From assembly GCA_944326735.1 (NCBI GenBank), contig CALVFC010000016.1:1-16774 (forward strand): a DNA stretch of 16,774 bases, in the 5' to 3' direction. The position numbers were made by a program, and so were the translations under genes. The number at the start of each line of letters is the position of its first letter. The stretch's first letter is position 1. Shown piece by piece: positions 1-6,548 of this stretch. Source of the DNA: an uncultured Limosilactobacillus sp. Its GTDB lineage: Bacteria; Bacillota; Bacilli; Lactobacillales; Lactobacillaceae. The notes below the pieces were generated by a model. That model was not told the DNA's origin, made no database searches, and saw nothing but the letters and a program-made list of their open reading frames with translations.

Positions 1-1025
1 GGGTTGTCCGTGCATATGTTGAAAACAAGCTTTACGGTCCTGAATACCCAAAGCCATACAAGGTTTACTACATGGGCCCAATGTTCCGTTACGAACGGCC
101 ACAATCCGGTCGGCAGCGTGAATTCCACCAAATTGGTGTCGAAGCTCTGAACAACGAGTCACCACAAATCGACGTTGAAGTTATCGCAATGGCCATGACC
201 CTCTTCAAGCGCTTTGGTGTGCCTAACGTTAAGTTGGTTATCAATACCTTAGGTGATAAGAAGGTTCGTGAAGATTACCGGCAAGCATTGATCGACTTCT
301 TGAAGCCCCACTATGATGAATTGAGTTCAGACTCCCAGGAACGGATGTACCGGAACCCACTGCGGGTCTTAGATAGTAAGGATGCTGGCGATAAGAAGAT
401 CGTTGCCCAAGCACCTTCAATCCTGGATTACCTGGATGATGAATCACAACAATACTTTGATTCTGTTCAAGCCCTGCTCAAGAAGCTGGGGATTGATTAT
501 GAGATTGATACGAACATGGTGCGGGGACTGGATTACTACAACCACACTATTTTCGAAATCATGTCTGATTCACCAGTCTTTGGTGGCGGCTTTACTACCG
601 TTTGTGCTGGTGGTCGCTACAATGGTCTGATTAACCAATTAGGTGGCCCTGAAGAAGGGGGAATTGGTTTTGGTATGGGTGTTGAACGTCTGATGCTCTT
701 ACTGAAGCAAGAGAACCCAGACTTTGCCCCTAAGGACCAGTTGGATGTTTTCTTCGCCAGTGCCAACGCTGACGGGGATGAATTAGCATTCAATATTCTG
801 AATAAGATTCGTCAAGCTGGCATCGTGGCTGACAAGGATTACTCGGGCGTGAAGGTTGGTAAGCAAATCAAGGAAGCCTTCCGGCGTAATGCCAAATACT
901 TCGCTGTCTTTGGTGAACGGGAAGTTGATGAAGGCCAATTCCAACTGAAGAATGCGGCCACTAAGGACACCGTTGATGTTAAGATTGACGATTTCGTTGC
1001 TGACCCAGCAAAGTATCTGAAGTAA
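1..1025 (+). CDS. hisS: Histidine--tRNA ligase, 5'-truncated by window edge
   Basis: Class II aminoacyl-tRNA synthetase that charges tRNA-His with histidine in the cytoplasm. The reading frame is open from base 3, so the gene starts before the window; 340 codons are visible of a usual 425 or so. Seen in order: class II motif 2 (FRYERPQSGRQREFHQ), the HisRS signature RGLDYYNHTIFE, GGRYNGL, motif 3 (GIGFGMGVERLML), then an anticodon-binding domain of about 100 residues ending in DPAKYLK. The stop is TAA at 1023-1025 with a second TAA directly after it. A hairpin terminator follows. In many lactobacilli hisS is followed by aspS; here the next gene is convergent instead. Identification is secure. 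Confidence 0.97.
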   Translation, partial: VVRAYVENKLYGPEYPKPYKVYYMGPMFRYERPQSGRQREFHQIGVEALNNESPQIDVEVIAMAMTLFKRFGVPNVKLVINTLGDKKVREDYRQALIDFLKPHYDELSSDSQERMYRNPLRVLDSKDAGDKKIVAQAPSILDYLDDESQQYFDSVQALLKKLGIDYEIDTNMVRGLDYYNHTIFEIMSDSPVFGGGFTTVCAGGRYNGLINQLGGPEEGGIGFGMGVERLMLLLKQENPDFAPKDQLDVFFASANADGDELAFNILNKIRQAGIVADKDYSGVKVGKQIKEAFRRNAKYFAVFGEREVDEGQFQLKNAATKDTVDVKIDDFVADPAKYLK

Positions 1026-1034
1026 TAAGTAAAA

Positions 1035-1084
1035 AAAGGCTTTAGGAAACGTCATCATTTGTTGACGGACTTCCTAAAGCCTTT
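1035..1084. terminator. Two-way intrinsic terminator between hisS and nnrE
   Basis: A 14-bp perfect stem (1035-1048 with 1071-1084) carries an A-run on its left flank and a T-run on its right, so it can end transcription from both sides. An inner 5-bp stem (1050-1054 with 1063-1067) extends the hairpin. It lies between the hisS stop and the convergent nnrE stop. Confidence 0.9.
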
Positions 1085-1105
1085 ATTCGTTAATATCTCT
1101 ATTTG

Positions 1106-1747
1106 TTAATCGTCAACAGCATAAGTACCCATGTCGTCAGCGATCGCAATCCGACCAGCATAGTCCTTGCCAGCGTTCTTAGTTAAGCCGACCTTGTTGA
1201 AAGCAAAGGTGACCGTCAAATCAGCCTTGACGGCGACCCCCATCACTTCACCGGTATCAGTGTTAATCCCAGAAGGCATATCAACCGCCACAACAACTGC
1301 TTTAGCCTGGTTAATTGTTTTAATCGCATCAGCGTAGGCACCTTCAACAGGCCGGTCAATTCCGATACCAAACATCGCATCAACGATTAACGTCGCCTTG
1401 TCAAGAATTGCCAAATCAGTTGTTTCCGGGATTTGGTAATAATGACAAATGCGTTCTTGAACTTGGTGTTCATCAGAGGTATGAGCGGGGTTGCCAACAT
1501 TAAGGATGGTGACCTTCACGCCAGCAATATGTAACAGGCGGGCCACATCAAGGCCGTCACCACCATTGTTTCCCGTCCCCGCAACCACGACAACGTGATC
1601 AAGGTTGATTGGAAAAGCATTCAGAATTTCGTCCCGCACAGCTAGTGCTGCCCGTTCCATCAGTACAAGTGAAGGGACACCAATGTGGTTAATGGTGTAA
1701 GAATCGTAATGACGCATTTGTTCTGCCGTGATGGCTTGTGAAGACAT
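1106..1747 (-). CDS. nnrE: NAD(P)H-hydrate epimerase (YjeF N-terminal domain)
   Basis: Epimerises the R and S forms of damaged hydrated NAD(P)H so that the S-specific dehydratase can repair them. The 213-residue protein is the stand-alone YjeF_N form, without a fused dehydratase (NnrD) domain. Motifs seen: GTGNNGGDG (residues 57-65), the nucleotide-binding loop of this Rossmann-like fold; VDAMFGIG (122-129); VAVDMPSGINTDTG (153-166), which carries the conserved Asp of the family. The start is supported by AGGAGG about 10 bases upstream (1754-1762 on the plus strand). It is transcribed alone, convergent with hisS. No NnrD partner lies in this window. Identification is firm from the motifs. Confidence 0.93.
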   Translation of the reverse strand: MSSQAITAEQMRHYDSYTINHIGVPSLVLMERAALAVRDEILNAFPINLDHVVVVAGTGNNGGDGLDVARLLHIAGVKVTILNVGNPAHTSDEHQVQERICHYYQIPETTDLAILDKATLIVDAMFGIGIDRPVEGAYADAIKTINQAKAVVVAVDMPSGINTDTGEVMGVAVKADLTVTFAFNKVGLTKNAGKDYAGRIAIADDMGTYAVDD

Positions 1748-1815
1748 TATAAGGACCTCCTAATATCATTACTAACTCCAGCTTACCACTGATTGTGGAG
1801 ATTGGTGATGACTTC

Positions 1816-1844
1816 GTGACAAAATAAACAAGGCCCGGTACAAT
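1816..1844 (+). promoter_or_regulatory. Sigma-A-type promoter for the 1878-2616 gene pair
   Basis: GTGACA (1816-1821) and TACAAT (1839-1844) are separated by exactly 17 bases; each differs from consensus at one position. Transcription would start near 1851, giving a leader of about 27 bases before the ATG at 1878. This is among the best promoter matches in the window. Confidence 0.7.
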
Positions 1845-1877
1845 TGAAGTGATGACCTTGTGATTGAGGGTGAGTTT

Positions 1878-2291
1878 ATGCATTGGCAAGAGTACCTCGA
1901 CTATTGTCAAAAGATGATTGGTAAGAAGGTTGGCTGGACGCTTCGTGAACCGACCGCCGAAATCCAGGATGGCATTGTTCGGGCCGGTTATCCCCTATAC
2001 GACCAGCAACTGTTGGATCTTGTCCGTGATTTTCGGCGGAGTGACTGGTACGATGAGCACTACCGGCGGACATTACGGCATGCGCATATTCGACGGGTAA
2101 TGAATCATGAAACAGTGGGCCAAGTTATGCTGAGTCATGATGACCAGCTAGTCAAAGCGATGCTATCATTAATCGTGGATAATGAGGATATGACGCGGGG
2201 CACCTGGGCAGCTGCTCTCCAGGAAGGCTACCTGTACCAACTCCTCAAAGAGATTCTCAATCAGCAAAATACTATGGCTGAGGAAGGATAA
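1878..2291 (+). CDS. Conserved-looking hypothetical protein, 137 aa
   Basis: I do not recognise a family. The protein is soluble, has no signal peptide or membrane segment, and looks mainly alpha-helical, with many Tyr, Trp, His and Asp residues, for example DWYDEHYRRTLRHAHIRRVMNHE in the middle. The ATG at 1878 is chosen because GAGGGTGA (1866-1873) sits just before it; a GTG at 1860 in the same frame has no ribosome binding site and lies within about 10 bases of the predicted transcript start. The stop is 4 bases before the next gene, so the two form an operon behind the promoter at 1816-1844. No function is proposed. Confidence 0.8.
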   Translation: MHWQEYLDYCQKMIGKKVGWTLREPTAEIQDGIVRAGYPLYDQQLLDLVRDFRRSDWYDEHYRRTLRHAHIRRVMNHETVGQVMLSHDDQLVKAMLSLIVDNEDMTRGTWAAALQEGYLYQLLKEILNQQNTMAEEG

Positions 2292-2295
2292 TGAT

Positions 2296-2616
2296 ATGAG
2301 TAAAAAGGGTAAGTATGAAGTCCAAAAGTTTACCTGTATTCCGGTGGAACCTGATGCTAACGGTAAGTACCAGCTCAAGCCGGACCAGGATGGTGAAGCC
2401 AAACTCCATATTTGGCGGACTGGTAAGCATACTAAGGGAAAATATAAACGGCCCGGTCAATTAATGATGACCGAAAATAACCTAATCGCTGTTATCATTG
2501 CAGCAGAACCAATGGCATTTAAAGATCGACATAGTGAAACACCACTTCAGCGCTTTTTAACAACCTTTGTGGATGATGATGTTTTGCAAGCCGGCCTTGC
2601 TAAATTGAATAAGTAA
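2296..2616 (+). CDS. Hypothetical protein, 106 aa
   Basis: I do not recognise this protein. It is small, soluble and basic in its first half (KKGKYEVQKF, then TGKHTKGKYKRPG), with a compact predicted beta/alpha second half (NNLIAVIIAAEPMAF, then FLTTFVDDDVLQAGL). GAGGAAGGA (2280-2288), overlapping the end of the preceding gene, is its ribosome binding site. The gap of 4 bases to the upstream gene makes co-transcription and translational linkage likely, so the two products may act together. A hairpin after the stop ends the operon. Confidence 0.8.
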   Translation: MSKKGKYEVQKFTCIPVEPDANGKYQLKPDQDGEAKLHIWRTGKHTKGKYKRPGQLMMTENNLIAVIIAAEPMAFKDRHSETPLQRFLTTFVDDDVLQAGLAKLNK

Positions 2617-2619
2617 CCA

Positions 2620-2661
2620 AATCGGCCACCGACGTTTGAATAGGAACGCCAGTGGCCGGTT
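2620..2661. terminator. Hairpin terminator between convergent genes
   Basis: CGGCCAC (2623-2629) pairs with GTGGCCG (2652-2658), with extra outer A-T and G-T pairs and a partial inner stem (2633-2636 with 2645-2648). On the plus strand it is followed by a T-rich stretch (TTAATTTATTT). On the minus strand its tail is short, so termination of the opposite gene is less certain. Confidence 0.65.
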
Positions 2662-2664
2662 AAT

Positions 2665-3063
2665 TTATTTAGTTGGTTTGGGTGCGGGAACAACTTCCAT
2701 ACTCAGGTCTTGAGCTAACTTATTAGCAAGAACCACTGCCTGGTTATGTTCCACGTCTTTAGCACCAAACAATAAGATAACATCCTGTTGTTTGAGTTGT
2801 TCCTGGACAATTGCCCGAAGTGAATTATAAGGAGCCGGGGTTTTATCTAGTTCTGCCAGGTACCGTTGTTGAAATTCGGGGTACTTAGCGAGGTCGTGGT
2901 TAAACCACTGCCGGAGGTCATTGCTAGGCCCGACTTCTTTTAACCATTGATCCAGGTGAGCATTGACCTTGGAAATGCCCCGTGGCCATAGCCGATCAAC
3001 TAAAATCCGGTAGCCATTTAAATCGGCAGGCTTAGTATAAATTCGTTCTAACTTGAGTTTCAT
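2665..3063 (-). CDS. DUF488 family protein (YeaO-like)
   Basis: A 132-residue cytoplasmic protein of the DUF488 family, whose biochemical role is not established. The family fingerprint is clear: YRILVDRLWPRG (residues 18-29), the RQWFNHD region (51-57), and LLFGAKDVEHNQA (97-109), which contains the conserved AKD and HN pairs. Length is normal for the short single-domain form. A purine-rich AGAAGGCG about 9 bases upstream supports the start at 3063. It is divergent from the glycosylase operon, with about 60 bases between the two starts that must hold both promoters; I see no convincing hexamer pair there. Confidence 0.88.
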   Translation of the reverse strand: MKLKLERIYTKPADLNGYRILVDRLWPRGISKVNAHLDQWLKEVGPSNDLRQWFNHDLAKYPEFQQRYLAELDKTPAPYNSLRAIVQEQLKQQDVILLFGAKDVEHNQAVVLANKLAQDLSMEVVPAPKPTK

Positions 3064-3124
3064 AGATGATTCGCCTTCTGTTTAGTGATAACTTTAGGAT
3101 AGTACTTTTTAAGGAGGAAATAAA

Positions 3125-3766
3125 ATGGCATTAACTGATTACCAAAAATTCTTTACCGGTCGACCAACACAGGAAATTGCCCTGTCCTTGCTCGGTAAAC
3201 AGTTAGTTTTCCGTGGTGGTCAGCAGCCAACTGCGGGTGTCATCGTGGAAACGGAAGCGTACTTGGGTGAAAATGACTCGGCTTCCCATGCCTTTAATGG
3301 GCGGCGGACAAACTATTCTGAGTCGTTGTATGGTAACCCTGGAAACATTTATGTTTACCAAATCAGAGCGCATTATTGCTTTGATGTGGTTGTCCAAGAC
3401 GCCGAAGAACCGCAGGGAGTCCTTATTCGGGCCATCCAACCAACCCAGGGAGTGGAACAGATGCAGAAGAACCGGGGGATGACGGGCGTGAATATTAGTA
3501 ATGGCCCTGGCAAACTCATGGCAGCGCTGGGAATTCAATCCCGCCAGCTAGATGGTCAGCCGCTCGAAACGAGTTCATTGACGATTGAGCTCACCAAGAA
3601 TTTTAAAATTCCCCGGGAAATAATCACCACAAGTCGGGTCGGTGTTAATTTACATGGTAAAAACGGGAAGAGTCCGTACCGCTTTTATGTCAAAGGTAAC
3701 CCGTACGTTTCTGGCCTCCGTAAGCGTGAAATGGACTTAACCACATTTGGATGGAAGGAAGAATAG
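3125..3766 (+). CDS. DNA-3-methyladenine glycosylase (AAG/MPG family)
   Basis: Base-excision repair enzyme that removes alkylated and deaminated purines such as 3-methyladenine, leaving an abasic site. The 213-residue protein matches the AAG/MPG fold: VETEAYLG (41-48), in which Glu44 corresponds to the catalytic base and Tyr46 to the intercalating Tyr of the human enzyme; SHAFNG with His55 at the matching spacing; NGPGKLMAALGI (126-137); SPYRFYVKGNPYVSG (183-197). The start has an ideal AAGGAGG (3110-3117 region). It is the first gene of a run with the MoxR ATPase, whose ATG is 3 bases past this stop. A near-match to the Noc palindrome lies inside this gene at 3607-3622. Confidence 0.95.
   Translation: MALTDYQKFFTGRPTQEIALSLLGKQLVFRGGQQPTAGVIVETEAYLGENDSASHAFNGRRTNYSESLYGNPGNIYVYQIRAHYCFDVVVQDAEEPQGVLIRAIQPTQGVEQMQKNRGMTGVNISNGPGKLMAALGIQSRQLDGQPLETSSLTIELTKNFKIPREIITTSRVGVNLHGKNGKSPYRFYVKGNPYVSGLRKREMDLTTFGWKEE
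3607..3622. promoter_or_regulatory. Possible second Noc-binding-site-like palindrome (intragenic)
   Basis: AATTCCCCGGGAAATA matches the Noc site TATTTCCCGGGAAATA at 14 of 16 positions. It lies within the glycosylase coding sequence, so part of the match is constrained by codons. It is weaker than the perfect site at 8593-8606. Confidence 0.35.
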
Positions 3767-3768
3767 TA

Positions 3769-4926
3769 ATGGCATTAACCTATCAACAACTATTAACTGC
3801 GGTTCCGTTGGTAATTCGGGCGGGGAATGTTCCTAATATTGTCGGTGAGGCTGGTGTCGGTAAGTCAGCGCTAGTGGCTGATATTGCTCGCCAGATGGGG
3901 GCCAAACTGTTTACAACGGTCGTCAGCCTGAGTGAAAAGGGCGACCTCGCCATTCCGGTTCCACCATTAACGAGCGAATCGTTTGTTGAAACTAAACAGT
4001 ACGGGCGATTAGCAAACGTCCAATTTGGTTATTCAGAAACGTTAGTACAAATTATTAAGTATGCAGAAGCCCATTCTGATCAGCCAATCATTTGGTTTCT
4101 GGATGAATTTAACCGGGGACCCCAAGCGGTTCAGTCAGAGTTAATGAACCTTGTTTTGCAACGCCAAATTAATTCTTTGTCTTTGCCCACGCAAGTCCAT
4201 ATTGTGATTGCCGAAAACCCTGACAATACGATGACAGGGTTTGAACACAGCGATTACGGAGTGGCCATGGGTGACGCTGCCATTAAGGATCGGACGGTGC
4301 GCCTGGTGATGGCCACGTCGCTGGGTGACTGGCTGAAGTGGGCTCAACAGAAGGTAAATGGCAACCGTAGTCGAATTAACCCACTAGTTATCTCCTACTT
4401 AGAAGAGTATCCGCAACGACTGAGTAGTCAGCCATCTTATGATAGTGACTTAGTACCAACACCGCGGGCATGGGAACGGGTCTCACGGAATTTGGATCAG
4501 TTAGAACAGCTTTCTAGTGATGAACAGCGGGCGCTTGCTCCAGACCTGTTTAGCGGTGATCTGGGGGTTGAGGTTGGCGTATCATTTGCTGAATACGTGC
4601 AAGCCCATGGACAGGAGGTTACGCTGACTGACCTGATGAAGGGACCACTAGCGACGTTTGCACAGTTGAGTGAGGAACGCCAAGTGACCTTATTAAATCA
4701 GTGGATCAAAGAAGGATCACAGACATTGGTGGAAGACAAAACGGCAGCCCTATTTAGTCACTACCTTAAACAGGTGTCCGCCGACGGCCAGTATGCACTG
4801 GCCAGGACGATTGGCGACCAAACTGACCTCCTAACCGCGCTTTACCAAGCTGCTCAAGGGGGTGCCAGTGCGGTTGCTGCTTTATACCAACAGCTGGCCG
4901 AGATTGCCACTCGTGAGGACCGTTAG
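3769..4926 (+). CDS. MoxR-like AAA+ ATPase
   Basis: Predicted P-loop ATPase of the MoxR type, a group that usually works with a VWA-domain partner as a chaperone-like remodeller. The next gene supplies that partner. Residues from the ATG at 3769: Walker A GEAGVGKSAL (26-35), Walker B IIWFLDEFNRG (107-117), sensor-1-like VIAENP (146-151), and an arginine-containing segment around DRTVRLV (174-180). A helical C-terminal half of about 200 residues follows. An in-frame ATG at 3751 overlaps the upstream gene, but GGAAGGAA (3753-3760) fits the ATG at 3769 better. It is tightly spaced with both neighbours. Target and trigger are unknown. Confidence 0.88.
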   Translation: MALTYQQLLTAVPLVIRAGNVPNIVGEAGVGKSALVADIARQMGAKLFTTVVSLSEKGDLAIPVPPLTSESFVETKQYGRLANVQFGYSETLVQIIKYAEAHSDQPIIWFLDEFNRGPQAVQSELMNLVLQRQINSLSLPTQVHIVIAENPDNTMTGFEHSDYGVAMGDAAIKDRTVRLVMATSLGDWLKWAQQKVNGNRSRINPLVISYLEEYPQRLSSQPSYDSDLVPTPRAWERVSRNLDQLEQLSSDEQRALAPDLFSGDLGVEVGVSFAEYVQAHGQEVTLTDLMKGPLATFAQLSEERQVTLLNQWIKEGSQTLVEDKTAALFSHYLKQVSADGQYALARTIGDQTDLLTALYQAAQGGASAVAALYQQLAEIATREDR

Positions 4927-4928
4927 TC

Positions 4929-6200
4929 ATGGAGCAATTAGCAGAACAATTGTTGCTGTTTCGGAAACAACCTACGGACCAGACGCTCGCCAAGCAGATC
5001 GTTGAGACGGCGATCGTGGCTGTTTTACAGCAACGGCGTCTTTTAGGGGAAGTACTATTACAATTGCCACGCCAAATTAGTGACCAAACTGCTACCGCCA
5101 TTGGATTGCAATGGCAAGGAAACCAGTTACAACTAGTTATTCCAACCAAGTATATCCAAATGGTCGACGTTGATACATTAGTTTTAATGCTCGAGCACCA
5201 AGCCTTACATGTGCTTTGGCAACATCCTTTTCGGTACCAAAAATCACTTCACCCGGGTCTAGTGAAGGTGGCCACTGATGTTGCGGTTAACCAGTATTTA
5301 CCTGCGACGCCGGCGGGGACAGTTGACCTAGGACAATTAGAGCGACTATTGCGGCGTAAACTCCCACCACACCAAGATTCAGGGACCTATTTAAGAATCC
5401 TTGAAACATTATCTATTGCGGAAAAGAAGCGGTTAAAACAGGCGGGCTGGCAACTTGAGAAACATAACCCGGTCGGGAAGCAAGACGGTACCGATAGTCA
5501 CCAGGGATGGCAAAGCGGTGCTCAAGTGGCGAGTGAGCAGGGAGTTCGTTTGGCCCAACTGAAAGCCATTACCCAGCGGGCTTTTCAACGAACGCCACAG
5601 CGTGATCGGGGATTAATTCCTGGCGATGTCTTAGAACAGCTACGGACACCTAACCCCACTGGAGAAATGGATTGGCGTAAGGTTCTACGGCGACAGGTCG
5701 GTTTAATTGTTCACGGTCGTCAAGAAACCCATGCGCGTTTTAACCGTCGTCAACCAGTACGAATGGAACTAGCAGGACAGGTGAGTCGCCTCGTAAATGA
5801 ACTGCTGGTCTTTGTCGATAATTCTGGCTCCGTTAGTGATCACGAATTGTCACAGGTTCTGAATGAAATTCGCCGATTACAACAACGCTATGATGTCTCA
5901 CTGACAGTGTACCCGTTTGACGCTAAGGTGCATGAAAAAGACGCCCAAACGGGAAGGCTGATCCAGTTACAACGTTCAGGTGGCGGTGGGACGGCTTTTC
6001 AGCCGATTTTTGATTTTCTTGTAAGTAAACGAATTAATCCCGCTACGCACCAGATTATTATCGTTACTGATGGCTATGGTGAACGGCAAGTTAACCAGTA
6101 TCAGTACACGCATGTTGACTGGCTACTGACCAACTCACCGACAGAATTATCTGTTGTTAATGCGCAGGGACGGATTGTATCAATGAAGGGTGATCAATAA
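4929..6200 (+). CDS. VWA-like protein with metallopeptidase-like N-terminal domain (DUF2201 type)
   Basis: Partner of the preceding MoxR ATPase; the genes are 2 bases apart. The C-terminal domain is a von Willebrand A fold with an intact metal-ion site: D297-N-S299-G-S301 (in LVFVDNSGSVSD), T355 after the GGGG run, and D381 in IIIVTDGYGE. The N-terminal domain resembles the putative metallopeptidase domain found in this family, but where HExxH is usual this protein reads H90-Q-A-L-H94, so the catalytic Glu is a Gln. TDVAVNQYL (116-124) matches the second conserved block. A polar, Gln-rich linker (about 165-245) joins the two. There is no signal peptide, so it is cytoplasmic. Likely a binding scaffold rather than a protease. 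Confidence 0.85.
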   Translation: MEQLAEQLLLFRKQPTDQTLAKQIVETAIVAVLQQRRLLGEVLLQLPRQISDQTATAIGLQWQGNQLQLVIPTKYIQMVDVDTLVLMLEHQALHVLWQHPFRYQKSLHPGLVKVATDVAVNQYLPATPAGTVDLGQLERLLRRKLPPHQDSGTYLRILETLSIAEKKRLKQAGWQLEKHNPVGKQDGTDSHQGWQSGAQVASEQGVRLAQLKAITQRAFQRTPQRDRGLIPGDVLEQLRTPNPTGEMDWRKVLRRQVGLIVHGRQETHARFNRRQPVRMELAGQVSRLVNELLVFVDNSGSVSDHELSQVLNEIRRLQQRYDVSLTVYPFDAKVHEKDAQTGRLIQLQRSGGGGTAFQPIFDFLVSKRINPATHQIIIVTDGYGERQVNQYQYTHVDWLLTNSPTELSVVNAQGRIVSMKGDQ

Positions 6201-6201
6201 A

Positions 6202-6495
6202 ATGGCAAAATTACTAGAACCAGCAACAATGCACGAAATTTTGACCCATTCAGATTCATACCAGCGGGCAGTGAAATTGCTGCACCAGGATTGGGAAGTC
6301 GATGGCCTGTCCCTCTTCCATAATCGTCTCCAAGGAGCTGATGTTCGGTTTGCCCGTTTACTACAGGCACACGGCTTGGTTCCCGGTGAAATTGATTTGG
6401 AAAACTACCGGGCAGTGAGCGAGCTCACTAATCAGCATCCGCAATGGTTCAGTACCAGTGCTCGTCATGAATTACTCCGGCCATTTGAAGGCTGA
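6202..6495 (+). CDS. Small hypothetical protein, 97 aa, third gene of MoxR-VWA unit
   Basis: I do not recognise this family. The protein is soluble and helical, with aromatic and His-rich stretches (HQDWEVDGLSLFHNRL, then NQHPQWFSTSARHELLRPFEG). The ATG at 6202 is preferred over a GTG at 6190 because GAAGGG (6185-6190) lies 11 bases before it. It starts 1 base after the VWA gene stops, so it is almost certainly translated from the same mRNA and may be a third component or adaptor. No terminator is visible after it; the pepO promoter begins almost at once. Confidence 0.78.
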   Translation: MAKLLEPATMHEILTHSDSYQRAVKLLHQDWEVDGLSLFHNRLQGADVRFARLLQAHGLVPGEIDLENYRAVSELTNQHPQWFSTSARHELLRPFEG

Positions 6496-6500
6496 AATAG

Positions 6501-6506
6501 TATAAT
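6501..6506 (+). promoter_or_regulatory. Perfect -10 box upstream of pepO
   Basis: TATAAT matches the sigma-A -10 consensus exactly and lies 42 bases before the pepO start. No good -35 box sits 16-18 bases upstream (the region is the end of the previous gene), so the promoter may be weak or helped by read-through. The pepO ribosome binding site AGGAGG is at 6535-6540. Confidence 0.5.
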
Positions 6507-6548
6507 TGTAGATAGTGAACCAAAAGACGCAGTTAGGAGGAAACAAGC

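Noticed and set aside
2533..2546. GTGAAACA half of a parS site
   Set aside because: The other arm shows no match, and it lies within coding sequence.
4766..5149. Minus-strand frame across the ATPase-VWA junction
   Set aside because: It is antisense to two well-supported genes, with Cys/Trp-rich low-plausibility sequence.
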